Source of the DNA: Methanobacterium sp. UBA44
GTDB taxonomy: Archaea > Methanobacteriota > Methanobacteria > Methanobacteriales > Methanobacteriaceae
DNA length: 64,000 nucleotides
Assembly: GCA_002494885.1 (NCBI GenBank)
Contig: DACV01000007.1
Coordinates: 152,256 to 216,255 of the forward strand
Direction: 5' to 3'
The position numbers and the translations under genes were made by a program. Positions 35,172 through 46,440 of this stretch are shown piece by piece. The notes under the pieces are model-generated. The model was not told the DNA's origin and searched no databases. It saw only the letters and a list, made by a program, of their open reading frames with translations. The first letter of the stretch is position 1; each line of letters starts with the position of its first letter.

Positions 35172-36443
35172 TCATAAAATAGAGCCCTTAAAATAAGTAC
35201 TGGTAGCTTCTTCTATTTTAACTTCAACAAATTCACCAATTTTTGCATTCTCAACTATAACTGGCTTGTAAGAATTAGTTCTTCCAATATATCCACCTTT
35301 GCTACCTTTTTCTATTATCAGTATTTCGTGAATGTTACCTATTTGTTTTTGATTATTTCCATATAGAATCTTTGATTTCAATTCATTTAACGCTTTAGAA
35401 CGTTTTTTCATTAAATTATGATCAATTTCAGGCAAAGATGAAGATAATGTCATTGGCCTATGCCCATATTTAGAAATATGGATAAAATCAGGCTTAATTT
35501 CTTTAACCACATTTAATGTGTCTTCAAATGCTTCATCTGTTTCAGTAGGATAGCCCACAATGATATCGGTTGCAATGGAAATTTCGGGTATTTCTTCCCT
35601 GAATCTGGATATTATCTTTTTAAATTGTTCTGCTGTGTGTTTGCGGCCCATATCATTCAATACTGAATCATTTCCACTTTGAACTGGTATATGTATGAAT
35701 TTATAAACGTTTTTATGCTTAAATGTTTCAATTAATTCTTCTATATTCCCCATCATGCTTTTTGGATGCATCATTCCTACCCGTAGCCTGAAATCACCGG
35801 AAATAACAGTTATCTGTTTTATTAAATCTGCTAATGTCTCTCCAGTGTCTTTCCCATAAGCTGCAGTATCCTGAGCCGTAAGCTGAATTTCAATGCATCC
35901 TTCATTTACTGCTTTTTCAACTTCTTTTTTAATTAATTCAACTGGAAAACTCTGAAGTTTTCCCCGGGCAAATCTGGTGCAGCAGTAGGTACAGCCCCCA
36001 TCACATCCTTCACATATTTGAGTTATATGTACATCAGGATTAAATCGTATCTTTGGTAGGCCTGCTTTTATATCAGTTCCATGACCAATAATTCTTGTAT
36101 TTTCACCATCAAAGCATGATCTCACAACATCTACAGTTGATTTAATTTGACGCGGCCCGATCCATCCAGCAGTTGGAGCTGCTTTTTTCAGTTTTTCTGG
36201 ATCGATTTCCACCATACATCCAGATATGATCAATTTTTTATCTGGAAATTCCTTTTGAATCTTATGAATCCTGTTTAAAACCTTCTGCTCGGTTGGATGT
36301 TTAACATAGCATGTATTGATGATTATTACATCAGCATCTTCAGGATCTTTGACCATTTCAGCGTTTTCTGTTAAAAGCCCCGCCATTATCTGCGAATCGC
36401 CCTGATTGAATGTACAGCCGAATGTTTCGATGTATACTTTCAT
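35172..36443 (-). CDS. tRNA (t6A37) C2-methylthiotransferase, archaeal MtaB type
   Basis: 423 residues. The N-terminal MTTase domain begins with YIETFGCTFNQGDS and has a second cysteine region (NTCYVKHPTEQ). The radical SAM cluster is in CEGCDGGCTYC near residue 148. A TRAM domain ends the protein. The enzyme adds a methylthio group to t6A at position 37 of tRNA, improving decoding of ANN codons. Complete. The ATG at 36443 precedes the conserved KVYIETFGC start. Confidence 0.93.
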   Translation of the reverse strand: MKVYIETFGCTFNQGDSQIMAGLLTENAEMVKDPEDADVIIINTCYVKHPTEQKVLNRIHKIQKEFPDKKLIISGCMVEIDPEKLKKAAPTAGWIGPRQIKSTVDVVRSCFDGENTRIIGHGTDIKAGLPKIRFNPDVHITQICEGCDGGCTYCCTRFARGKLQSFPVELIKKEVEKAVNEGCIEIQLTAQDTAAYGKDTGETLADLIKQITVISGDFRLRVGMMHPKSMMGNIEELIETFKHKNVYKFIHIPVQSGNDSVLNDMGRKHTAEQFKKIISRFREEIPEISIATDIIVGYPTETDEAFEDTLNVVKEIKPDFIHISKYGHRPMTLSSSLPEIDHNLMKKRSKALNELKSKILYGNNQKQIGNIHEILIIEKGSKGGYIGRTNSYKPVIVENAKIGEFVEVKIEEATSTYFKGSIL

Positions 36444-36553
36444 TTTATCATTTATCCTTAAACAATTCCATATAACTTATCGTCTTTGCATAAGCCATAT
36501 TAATCAAAATTAGTTCATATTACTGTAACTTTAAAATAAGATTTATTTAAAAT

Positions 36554-37219
36554 TTAAAGTTTCTTTTCAGGCCAGCCATGCTCCCCGATCATAGGAACAA
36601 ATGCAACACCGCCAATTGATTTCTTTTCGTATTTATCTTCTGATTTTCTGGTTATAACAATGAGTTCCTGCATATACCTGTGCTCACCAACAGGTATTAA
36701 TAGAATTCCATCTATTTTAAGCTGTTCCTCTAATGGTTCGGGCAGTTTGGGAGCACTGGCAGTTCCATATATCCTATCAAAGGGCATTTTTTCAGGATAA
36801 CCCTTTGTTCCATCCCCTAAAATCACAGTTACATTTTCTGCATAACCAGTTCTCTTTAAATTATCTTTTGCTGTTTCTGCAAGGGAATTAATACGTTCTA
36901 TGCTGTATAAATGGCCTGTTGGGCCTATAATCTCTGCAACTACTGCTGCATTGTATCCAAAACCTGTCCCAATCTCCAAAACTTTCATACCTTCTTCCAG
37001 AGAGAGTATTTCACATATCATTGCCACCATATGGGGTGCAGAAATAGTCTGCCCTTCTCCAATTGGAAGTGGCTGATCAACATATGCATAAGGCCTATTT
37101 GACGCAGGCAAAAACTCTTCTCTTGGGACTTTCTCCATGGCCTTTCTTACTTTCTCTGTTTTTATATATCCCATTTCTGAAATTCTTCTTACAAGTTCAA
37201 TTCTTTCTTCTTTCATCAT
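36554..37219 (-). CDS. pcm: Protein-L-isoaspartate O-methyltransferase
   Basis: 221 residues. The AdoMet motif VLEIGTGFGYNAAVVAEI near 75 and GEGQTISAPHMVA at 55 are the family signatures. It methylates damaged isoaspartyl residues and starts their repair. Two ATG codons are adjacent at the start and there is no ribosome site, so the mRNA may be leaderless. Upstream, the zinc-protein gene is 31 bases away. Confidence 0.94.
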   Translation of the reverse strand: MMKEERIELVRRISEMGYIKTEKVRKAMEKVPREEFLPASNRPYAYVDQPLPIGEGQTISAPHMVAMICEILSLEEGMKVLEIGTGFGYNAAVVAEIIGPTGHLYSIERINSLAETAKDNLKRTGYAENVTVILGDGTKGYPEKMPFDRIYGTASAPKLPEPLEEQLKIDGILLIPVGEHRYMQELIVITRKSEDKYEKKSIGGVAFVPMIGEHGWPEKKL

Positions 37220-37250
37220 ACTAATTTAGAGTATAAATCATAATTATATC

Positions 37251-37871
37251 TTACTCTTCCCCTCGAAGATCCTTTACTATTTTTGAACTTAAATCATAAT
37301 TATATCTTATTCCTGCATCTAAAGGTTTTCCATAAACTCTTTTTGCCACGTTGGCCCTTGCAAAGCCCTTTCTAACCTTTCTTTCAATGGTTTTTATAGA
37401 GTTAACCTTTAAAATCCTGTTTTCCACTTTAATAATGTCACCAATGTGAAATTCAAAATCTCTGTCCACATCGACCTTCCATGAAAGGATTCTACCGCCA
37501 TAATCTATAGAAATCCCCACTCTTGCAGGTATGTCCAATGAAGAAGCCCAGATCGTATTTATATCATTAACAGTGCTTTTTTTAGCCCTTCCACCTCTTT
37601 TTGTTTCGATTGATGTTATTTCAACTTTTTTATTTTCAAATTCAAGATTATCTCCAACCATCAGCTCTTCATCAGGATAAAGCTTAATAAAACCTTTTTT
37701 AGAAGATTCAAATTCACTGGTAACGATTCGAACATCAACTGGTTTTTCTTGTACTATGATCTCTTTGTAAACATTGCCACATTCTTCGCACTTTAAAAGC
37801 AGTTCCTTTGAATGTTTACCCTTTGATTTTAATATTTCGTAGTATTCAGACTCACATGCAGGGCATTTCAT
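37251..37871 (-). CDS. HVO_0476-type zinc finger protein
   Basis: 206 residues. The N-terminal zinc finger CPACESEYY...CEECGNVY is followed by repeated beta-barrel segments (LYPDEELMVGDNLEF, then FEFHIGDIIKVENRILKV), with KRGGRAKKSTVNDINTIWAS between them. The pattern matches the archaeal HVO_0476 family, perhaps nucleic-acid binding. GAGGT seven bases before the ATG supports the start. Confidence 0.75.
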   Translation of the reverse strand: MKCPACESEYYEILKSKGKHSKELLLKCEECGNVYKEIIVQEKPVDVRIVTSEFESSKKGFIKLYPDEELMVGDNLEFENKKVEITSIETKRGGRAKKSTVNDINTIWASSLDIPARVGISIDYGGRILSWKVDVDRDFEFHIGDIIKVENRILKVNSIKTIERKVRKGFARANVAKRVYGKPLDAGIRYNYDLSSKIVKDLRGEE

Positions 37872-38041
37872 TTATTTTACCTCGTATTAAATTTTTATTC
37901 AAATAAGTCATAATAAACAGAATCTCTAAAAGAGATTGATAGATCGATCTAATAAATAATAATTGACCATCATAAACTAATTGTTTTTTGATTATTAATA
38001 AAAGAAGAAAAGGAGTTGTAAGGTTTAAATTTATATGAAAC

Positions 38042-38530
38042 CTATTCATCTTTCATTTTAAGGTAACGATTGACCAGTCCACCATCTTCAAGAATTTCGA
38101 GCATGAATTTCTTAAATGGTTCAATATTAAATTTCTCATCATCTGTCAAATTATATATAATACCTTCTGAAAGATCTATTTTCAATACATCACCTTTATT
38201 TACTTTTATATCCGCCACAATAACGGGTAATCCTATATTTATAGCATTTCTGTAAAATATTCTTGCAAATGATTTGGCAATAACAGCAGAAACTCCTGCA
38301 TGTTTAATGGCGACTGGAGCTTGCTCTCTTGATGAACCACAGCCAAAATTCTCATCAGCAACTATTATATCTCCCTTTTCCACATTTTTAGAAAATTCAG
38401 AATCCACTCCCTCCATCACATGGGCTGCAAGCTCATCTAAACTGAAAGTTCTGAGGTATCTTCCAGGGATTATTACATCAGTATCTATATTTTCCCCAAA
38501 TTTCCATACTTTGCCTTTTATTTCTTTCAT
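38042..38530 (-). CDS. hacB: Homoaconitase / 3-isopropylmalate dehydratase small subunit
   Basis: 162 residues, the swivel domain of the aconitase superfamily. The specificity loop reads GRYLRT (Arg27). In Methanocaldococcus, the YLRT loop marks homoaconitase (HacB, coenzyme B branch), while the isopropylmalate isomerase has a hydrophobic residue at the Arg position. GCGSSREQAP is the substrate-binding motif. The loop favours HacB, but LeuD cannot be excluded without the large subunit, which is not in this window. mptG lies 16 bases upstream in the same direction. Confidence 0.85.
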   Translation of the reverse strand: MKEIKGKVWKFGENIDTDVIIPGRYLRTFSLDELAAHVMEGVDSEFSKNVEKGDIIVADENFGCGSSREQAPVAIKHAGVSAVIAKSFARIFYRNAINIGLPVIVADIKVNKGDVLKIDLSEGIIYNLTDDEKFNIEPFKKFMLEILEDGGLVNRYLKMKDE

Positions 38531-38545
38531 TTAAATCATCGATAA

Positions 38546-39532
38546 TTATTTTATGGTAAAACCCTTGTTCCAGGCCTTTGTAATAATTACTTTACCACCA
38601 ACATCCTTCATTGTGCTCTTTGCTGCTTTTGATATGCTTTTAATATTTTCATCTGCTATTGCATAAACTGTAGGTCCAAATGAACTCATCCCCACTCCTG
38701 CTGCACCTTCAGATATCATATTTTCAATTATTTCATTAATTATAGGGTCCTGGAGGTCAAGTTCGATTTTTTTAAATCCAGTATTCTGTATTTGATTAAT
38801 GGAAGATCCGAATGAATCCAAATCCCTTTCAATTACTGCAGGCATCATTTTCATTAAAAGGATATGTGACAGCCTTTGGACCTCATTTAAAGGTATTGGG
38901 CAGTATTTTTGAAATATATTTACTTCTTTCAGTCCTGATGCCCCTGCAGGGATATCAGGTATAGCTAAGATTATATTCCATTCCTGGGGAAAATCATATC
39001 TTGTTATCAATGGGGCTGGAGGAGCTGGAGATGCAGATGAAGGTAAAAAATCGGGTTTTTCATCAATTCTATGCCCACCATCAATAATGAATCCCCCATG
39101 ATCAAAAGCCCTTACTCCAATACCAGATGTGCCTCCTCTTCTAACTATTTTAGCTATTTTAGGTGCATCCATATCTTGATTGTGAAGTTTTAATATTAGT
39201 TTAGCTACTGCAAGGGATATTTGGGTGCCTGATCCGAGCCCTGAATGGGCAGGATAAGTTTTTTTAAGTGTAAATCTAAATCCTGTATTTATTCCAGAAT
39301 ATTCCATAATTTTCCCGGCAGAACCTTGAATTTTATCCCTATATTCATCCATTAATCCTTTGCTTAAATCATTTTCTTCAAATATAACCTCTATATTATT
39401 TTCTGTAGTTTCAGCTTTAAGAATAAGATTGGGTTCCTGGATGGTGAGTCCAACACCACCATCTATCCTGCCAATAGAACCATTAAGATCTATTAAAGTT
39501 ATATGAAGCCTTGAATGAGTTTCTATGATCAT
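38546..39532 (-). CDS. mptG: Beta-ribofuranosylaminobenzene 5'-phosphate synthase
   Basis: 328 residues of the GHMP-like superfamily. Start RLHITLIDLNGSIGRIDGGVG and AHSGLGSGTQISLA are typical. It joins 4-aminobenzoate (or 4-hydroxybenzoate) and PRPP, the first committed step to tetrahydromethanopterin. A second conserved motif is GGTSGIGVRAFDHGGFI. It is followed by hacB after 16 bases, so two cofactor genes form a unit. Full length. Confidence 0.9.
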   Translation of the reverse strand: MIIETHSRLHITLIDLNGSIGRIDGGVGLTIQEPNLILKAETTENNIEVIFEENDLSKGLMDEYRDKIQGSAGKIMEYSGINTGFRFTLKKTYPAHSGLGSGTQISLAVAKLILKLHNQDMDAPKIAKIVRRGGTSGIGVRAFDHGGFIIDGGHRIDEKPDFLPSSASPAPPAPLITRYDFPQEWNIILAIPDIPAGASGLKEVNIFQKYCPIPLNEVQRLSHILLMKMMPAVIERDLDSFGSSINQIQNTGFKKIELDLQDPIINEIIENMISEGAAGVGMSSFGPTVYAIADENIKSISKAAKSTMKDVGGKVIITKAWNKGFTIK

Positions 39533-39610
39533 TTTGTAAACTTCCCAGAAAATGTTGAATTTAGTTTAAATATAAAAATTAAAAAGTCTTGGAGTTATTC
39601 AATTAACTGA

Positions 39611-41140
<1,530 letters not shown>

Positions 41141-41211
41141 TTCACCATAAAGTTATTAATTAGTTTAATAGATAACATAAGTAATATCTTGTTTTAATTA
41201 GGAGGTTAACT

Positions 41212-41760
41212 ATGGATACAAGTGTTATCAGTGTTTTAGTTATATCAGTATATTTAATATACTTTATGTTACCAGCATACATTGCAAACGCTTCCGCATT
41301 GGCATTTGGAGGAGGAACCCCACTTGATTTTCATCGAAAATTTATTGACGGGCGTAGAATATGTGGTAATGGAGTAACGTGGCGTGGAATACTTATTGGT
41401 ACCGGAATTGGTACTTTAATAGGATTATTACAGGGAATACTTGGAGAGATAGGATTATCATATGGAATATTGCCAGATAATGTTATTCAGGGCATTCTAC
41501 TGGGACTTTTTATGGGTGCTGGTGCTTTGATAGGTGATGCATCTGGAAGTTTTTTAAAAAGAAGAATTGGAATTGAAAGAGGCAGACCTATTCCTCTCCT
41601 GGATCAGCTTGATTTTGTTGTTGGTGCTTTAATTTTTGCTTCGATTATTGTTGTAATACCCTGGGATTTGCTTTTACTGTTATTTGTCATATCAATTATT
41701 CTTCACCTTTTAGCTAACATAATTGCTTATTTAATTGGAATAAAAGACGTCTGGTATTGA
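41212..41760 (+). CDS. carS: CDP-archaeol synthase
   Basis: 182 residues with about five membrane helices. The family signature is GGTPLDFHRKFIDGRRICGNGVTWRG near the N-terminus, then GDASGSFLKRRIGIERGRPIPLLDQLDFV. It transfers CMP from CTP to digeranylgeranylglyceryl phosphate, activating it for polar lipid synthesis. GGAGG six bases before the ATG. It is divergent from the tes gene, so both lipid genes share one promoter region. Confidence 0.94.
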   Translation: MDTSVISVLVISVYLIYFMLPAYIANASALAFGGGTPLDFHRKFIDGRRICGNGVTWRGILIGTGIGTLIGLLQGILGEIGLSYGILPDNVIQGILLGLFMGAGALIGDASGSFLKRRIGIERGRPIPLLDQLDFVVGALIFASIIVVIPWDLLLLLFVISIILHLLANIIAYLIGIKDVWY

Positions 41761-42060
41761 ATACTATTTATGAATATTTTTTTAAAAAAATGTCTTTTTA
41801 ATTTTTTTCTGTTTTAAATTGATTTTAACGCATCTATACTAAAATTAGTATGATTAATTTGGAAAATTTTAATCAATTGTGAATAATAATTTTTTAATAA
41901 GTATTAAAATCCATTATTTTGTCTTTATTTAAAAAACAAAGTTTATTAGGAAGTATAACCATATAATATAAATGTAAAAATTCGATAATACAATATAAAA
42001 ATTGAATTTAATTTCAATTAATTGTTGTAACTCAACTAATGTCTAATTTAGAGATTAGAA
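41761..42060. other. AT-rich intergenic region
   Basis: About 300 bases with stops in all frames, holding the response regulator promoter (TATA-like stretch ATATAATATAAAT around 41963-41975). No RNA or repeat seen. Confidence 0.4.
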
Positions 42061-42073
42061 GGAGAATAAGATC

Positions 42074-42475
42074 ATGATTAATAAATCAATTAATATCCTG
42101 TTAATAGAAGATAATCCCGCAGATGCACGCTGGTTAGCAGAAGTTTTCAAAGATATGGATTTAAAAAGTGAATTACATATAGTAAAAGACGGTATTGAAG
42201 CAATGAAGTATCTGCATCGTAAAGAAGATTTCAAAAATTCACCACAACCAGATATTATACTGTTAGATCTAAGTTTACCTCGCATGGATGGATTCGAAGT
42301 ACTTAAGAAAATTAAAAGAGATGAAAACTTAAAATCAATGCCCGTTGTGGTTGTAACATCATCAAATTACCCTAAAGATGTTAACGAAGCCTATAAAAAT
42401 AATGTAATCTATTATGTAAATAAACCTATTGACTTTAAAAGGGTAAATAAAATTCTTCATTATATAGAGGCCTGA
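42074..42475 (+). CDS. Stand-alone response regulator
   Basis: 133 residues, receiver domain only. The acidic pocket (IEDNP, then DIILLDLSLPRMDG with the phospho-accepting Asp about residue 66), VVTSSNYP and the conserved Lys in YVNKP are all present. It resembles Rcp1-type phytochrome partners and carries no output domain. It may serve one of the two orphan kinases (17709 or 58547). AGGAG precedes the start by about nine bases. Confidence 0.9.
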   Translation: MINKSINILLIEDNPADARWLAEVFKDMDLKSELHIVKDGIEAMKYLHRKEDFKNSPQPDIILLDLSLPRMDGFEVLKKIKRDENLKSMPVVVVTSSNYPKDVNEAYKNNVIYYVNKPIDFKRVNKILHYIEA

Positions 42476-42563
42476 AGTAGAAATCCATCATTCTTATTTT
42501 CAAATAATAATTAAATATAACGCAACACAGATAATTATCCATGTCAAGAAATGACATAATTAA

Positions 42564-42764
42564 TCTGTTATCGGTAAAACATTTTTCATCATTTTTATAT
42601 ACTTCTTATACCTGAAAAGTTATTTAATTACAACTGGATGGGTAATATTAGCTGTTTCAGCATTATTAGGATCTTATACTCCAAGAAAAGCAGGTTTTAG
42701 AGAAATACTAATTCTTATTAATGTTATATTGCCTTTTATAGCTGTTGCTATATTCATATTTTAG
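42564..42764 (+). pseudogene. Small membrane protein remnant without a start codon
   Basis: An open frame of 66 codons ending at TAG 42764 encodes two hydrophobic segments around TTGWVILAVSALLGSYTPRKAGFREILILI. It has no ATG, GTG or TTG and no ribosome site, so it appears to be a relic. I cannot name the family. Confidence 0.35.
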
Positions 42765-42812
42765 TCATAACTTATAAAAATAGCATAAAATTGCTTTATT
42801 TAGTTGGTTTAG

Positions 42813-43496
42813 TTAAAAAAGTTTATAATATGTGTCAATTAGGTTATACGTTACATTATAAGCCTCATTATATTCACTCCACTCTGAAATTTCATAGATA
42901 AAATGAGATGTCCAGTTCTGGCCAGCTGTTTTGTAAATATTTCTGTAGAACTGCCCTTTTTACCTGGATTTGCAGCTGAAGGAGAATATCTAAAATCTGG
43001 TAAAGCTTTATTGACTTTTTCCCCCAAGTTTAACTGATTTTGTATCCATCAAAGGAGTTGCAACATAATAACCCTTACCATATCATGGTTTATGGTCATG
43101 GCAGATAATTACAAGGTCATAATCCGATTTAGCCACATCAGAAATTATATAATCAGCAACAAGCCCTTCACCTTTATTTCTTCAACTTCTCACGTAATCA
43201 GGGTTCTCTTTAACCACAACATTGTATTGTATAGTCTCTACATCATGAGATTGAGCATCGTCTTTCACTACATTTGAAGAAACATTAACCGATAGTGTTA
43301 CTCGTGGATGAATACCAGTTATAACAGCTACTTTAACATCTGATTTATCATCATTATAAACATCTTTTGTGACATATCCGCTATTATCTGAACCAAACGT
43401 AACATGTTCAGCCGAATTTGAATAATTCAAGGATCTGATACTGCAATGGATATAACAGCCAATCCTATGACCATAATAAAACTTTTTTTTAACCAT
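42813..43496 (-). pseudogene. Decayed tandem duplicate of the M14-like gene at 43584
   Basis: Fragments in several frames match the intact neighbour: SGYVTKDVYN, KVAVITGIHPRVTLS, KSDYD and CHDH-x-x-YGKGYYVATPLMDTKSV, and FIYEISEWSEYNEAY at the C-terminus. Several frameshifts and in-frame stops break it. The likely catalytic Glu in HPRE has become Val. The first 104 codons still form an open frame, which should not be called a gene. Confidence 0.75.
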
Positions 43497-43583
43497 CTAA
43501 TTCTTCACATATTTTAAATGGTTTGATTTAAATATGTAAAAGCTTTTTTGGAAATAATAATAAAAAAAATTGAAGTAATATCT

Positions 43584-44273
43584 TTAATTATTTTTTAAAA
43601 TGTTAAAAGAAGCATCAATTAAATCAATTGAATTAATAAATGATTCTAAATAGCTAACCCATTCTGGCATTTCATAAACAAACACAGGAGTTCCTGAAGC
43701 AGTTATAGGCATATCAACTTTTTTAATTGAACTGCTCTGAGTTCTTTTACTTGTGTCTCTTTGATAGTAATTAAAATCTGGAAGAAGTTTATGTACCCTC
43801 TCTGCCAGTATGATTGATTTTGAATCCATACTTGGAGTTGCGACGTAATATCCTTCTCCATATCCTTTTTCGTGGTCATGGCAGATAATTACAAGGTCAT
43901 AATCCGATTTTTTAATGTCTGGAATAACATACGATGCAACCAGAGATTCACCATTTAAACGGCCCGTAGAAAAGACTTCAGGATCCTTAGTTACCGTTAC
44001 CTGGTAATTAATAATTTCAATATTATGCGTAAGGGCATATAATTTAATTACTTCAGGTACGACTGCAGTAGACAAATCTTCACGCGGATGCATGCCCGTT
44101 ATAACAGCTATTTTAGGTCCTTCTGAACCATAATGATTATATATATCTTTAGTTACGTATCCCATGCTATTAGAGCCTAAGTCGAAGTTTTCACCGGAAT
44201 TCAACAAAATAAAAAAAATAGCTCCAGCAATAAATAAAAATAAAATAGCAATAGTTAACCTTTTTCTAACCAT
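43584..44273 (-). CDS. Membrane-anchored M14/AstE-like putative hydrolase
   Basis: 229 residues. One N-terminal membrane helix (AILFLFIAGAIFFILLN) anchors an extracellular domain. The segment AVITGMHPREDLS carries the H-x-x-E zinc pattern (His62, Glu65) of carboxypeptidase M14 and succinylglutamate desuccinylase families. ICHDHE and VYEMPEW could supply a further ligand and a catalytic Glu. Activity and substrate are not certain. The gene has a decayed duplicate directly downstream. Confidence 0.55.
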   Translation of the reverse strand: MVRKRLTIAILFLFIAGAIFFILLNSGENFDLGSNSMGYVTKDIYNHYGSEGPKIAVITGMHPREDLSTAVVPEVIKLYALTHNIEIINYQVTVTKDPEVFSTGRLNGESLVASYVIPDIKKSDYDLVIICHDHEKGYGEGYYVATPSMDSKSIILAERVHKLLPDFNYYQRDTSKRTQSSSIKKVDMPITASGTPVFVYEMPEWVSYLESFINSIDLIDASFNILKNN

Positions 44274-44350
44274 CAGATCACTCTGGAAATTATATTAAAT
44301 TCTTCGTATTTAAATTTGTATTCTTTTATCTTTGCTGTAAAAGATTATAT

Positions 44351-45382
44351 TTACTCTGATCTGTCATTTAAAAATTGTTCCATCATTATTGCTGTTCCAA
44401 TTGCCGGGGCTACAACACACTCTTCTTTTGTTAATAATTTGTCCATTCCTACTGATTCAATTTCTGCAATTTCTGCTGATTTTTTACCAATAATATCCAT
44501 TCCAAGACCCGTAGTGACTACTTTATCAATACCTTCTCTTTTTGAAACATCTAATAAAGCTTCAGCAATCTTTTGGACCTGTTTTTGGTATATGTATTCT
44601 GCAATTTCCTCTATTTCCAGTTTGCTTAACATATCGAGATCTCCGCATATCACCCTGGAAATCCTTCTCATACATTCTATTTTTGATTTTCCGGCTCCAT
44701 CAGAAGTGCTGCATGTATAATCTTCTTCTTTTATATTCCCAAGAATTAAATGTACATCAGCCGTAGTTGCAAATAGTTCAGATGATATTCTAGCCCACTG
44801 ACCTTTTAAAGGCACCTTATCAACTAATGTAGCTATATTAGTTCTTAAAGTACCGCTATAAACTAATTCACCAGTTTTTAATCGTTCAAGGTCTGATCTT
44901 CCTTTAGCACATTCTGATCCGTTTATTATTGGGATTATATCTGTGGTAGTGCTTCCAGCATCAATCATTATGCAATTATCTTCAATTTTAGAGGCAATTT
45001 CAGCTGTTGCTATCCAGTTTGCTGCTGCAACTTCATCGGGCCTATCTATTGTTTCATCATGGTCCAATAATCCTCTGAGCCCGATGAATCCAACTGGTAC
45101 TCCAAGAAATTCCTTAGATTTTCCTGCAATATCTTTTACACCTTCTTTTTTAGTTTTATATGCATCAACAAGTTCTGCCGTCATACAAACTCCTGCAGCA
45201 TCAATTGTTTCTGCATCTTCCCCTAAAAGGTCTAAAAGTGCATTTTCAAGTTCATCTTTTTTAAGCCACATTGGAAAATACTTAAAATCAGTCCTGATAC
45301 CGATAATATTTCCTTCAGTGTCAAAGTCAACCACTGCGAGGTCTGTGTTTGCTCCTCCAATGTCAAATCCTGCAATTTTCAT
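44351..45382 (-). CDS. mfnF: Methanofuran biosynthesis protein MfnF
   Basis: About 343 residues of the hydantoinase/H4MPT-linked group. GFDIGGANTDLAVVDFD at the N-terminus and IDAGSTTTDIIPI are actin-like ATPase phosphate loops. MfnF couples tyramine-glutamate to the aminomethylfuran phosphate. Its neighbour MfnD makes the gamma-glutamyl-tyramine it uses. The ATG at 45382 (MKIAGFDIGG) fits the family; a GTG at 45391 overlaps the mfnD stop. The two genes are five bases apart. Confidence 0.88.
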   Translation of the reverse strand: MKIAGFDIGGANTDLAVVDFDTEGNIIGIRTDFKYFPMWLKKDELENALLDLLGEDAETIDAAGVCMTAELVDAYKTKKEGVKDIAGKSKEFLGVPVGFIGLRGLLDHDETIDRPDEVAAANWIATAEIASKIEDNCIMIDAGSTTTDIIPIINGSECAKGRSDLERLKTGELVYSGTLRTNIATLVDKVPLKGQWARISSELFATTADVHLILGNIKEEDYTCSTSDGAGKSKIECMRRISRVICGDLDMLSKLEIEEIAEYIYQKQVQKIAEALLDVSKREGIDKVVTTGLGMDIIGKKSAEIAEIESVGMDKLLTKEECVVAPAIGTAIMMEQFLNDRSE

Positions 45383-45387
45383 AAAAG

Positions 45388-46386
45388 TCACTCATATTTT
45401 TTAATCTTTAATCCACTACTATCTTTACAAAATGATATTTTTCCATTAAGAGTCATTTTCGAAGGTAATTTTCCATGAACAGAATCTAAAATAGCCTCAC
45501 CCAGATTTAAATTCAAAATCTCTTTTAAAGCAACATAAGGCGTGGTTATTCTTGAATTTATTTCTACAAGATGTACATCATTACCAAGAATCATATCAAC
45601 ACCAACATAACCTTTCAATCCTTTAATAGATTCTACTGCTTTTTTTGCCACTTTTTTAGCTTCAAATTCAAGTTCATGGGTTAAAGGCACGTATCCTCCT
45701 TTATAATCAATTCCAGATTCTGAAAACTCAATATTCTGAGAATTTAAGCTTAAAGGGATTGCTTCTTTACCACTGCCTAAGAGACTTACACTAACAGAAA
45801 TCCCTTTAATAAAGTCTTGAACCAAAAAATAGGGCAGTTCAGTCTGAAGATTAGAAACTGCTTCCTTGAATTCATTTAGATTAGTTACAACAGTGACTCC
45901 AGAACATGAAACCCCATCCGCGGGTTTTACAACTTTAGCTTTATTGAAATCTCTATAATTATCAACATCGTAAAAAAATACCCTTTCAGTATCTATAACT
46001 GGTACTTTCCCCTTTAATGATTCATACATCTCATATTTATTAGAACATTTCATTACTGCCTCAGAACTTGACCCTGCAACTTCTGTACCTTTTTTTTCTA
46101 TTAATTCTGTAATTTTATATAGAATAAATTTTTCTTCAGGGGCTATTACAAAACATGAATCATAATTGGGGATATTTTCATCCAACCACTCCATTAAGTC
46201 TCCTGTAAGCCCAATAGGGTTGTTACAATTGTTACCTACTTCAATATATGCATCTGAGATTAAGTAATCCACATTTTTATCCTTTAAATCATCTAAAAGA
46301 CCATTAAGCATGGCAGTCCCTTCAGCATAGATTGAGGGGTCTTTCAGACCCAAAGCTGTAGCATATTCAAGAATAAGTATTTTCAT
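45388..46386 (-). CDS. mfnD: Tyramine-L-glutamate ligase MfnD
   Basis: About 332 residues, an ATP-grasp ligase that joins the gamma-carboxyl of glutamate to tyramine in methanofuran synthesis. ATP-grasp motifs include KVVKPADGVSCSGV, the loop VQDFIKGISVSVSL, and the metal site LVEINSRITTPYVAL. I start it at ATG 46386, nine bases after GGAG and matching the MKILILEYATALG start; a TTG 15 bases upstream is less likely. It leads the mfnD-mfnF operon. Confidence 0.88.
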   Translation of the reverse strand: MKILILEYATALGLKDPSIYAEGTAMLNGLLDDLKDKNVDYLISDAYIEVGNNCNNPIGLTGDLMEWLDENIPNYDSCFVIAPEEKFILYKITELIEKKGTEVAGSSSEAVMKCSNKYEMYESLKGKVPVIDTERVFFYDVDNYRDFNKAKVVKPADGVSCSGVTVVTNLNEFKEAVSNLQTELPYFLVQDFIKGISVSVSLLGSGKEAIPLSLNSQNIEFSESGIDYKGGYVPLTHELEFEAKKVAKKAVESIKGLKGYVGVDMILGNDVHLVEINSRITTPYVALKEILNLNLGEAILDSVHGKLPSKMTLNGKISFCKDSSGLKIKKYE

Positions 46387-46440
46387 ATTATACAACTCCA
46401 AAATATTTTTTATATTTTGGGCCCCACAAAATTCAAAGCC

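Noticed and set aside
37852..38049. 65-residue frame between two genes
   Set aside because: No ribosome site, odd composition, and overlaps the 3' end of hacB; most likely non-coding.
43182..43496. 104-residue gene on the minus strand
   Set aside because: It is the 5' part of the decayed duplicate; the homologous frame continues past its stop in other frames.
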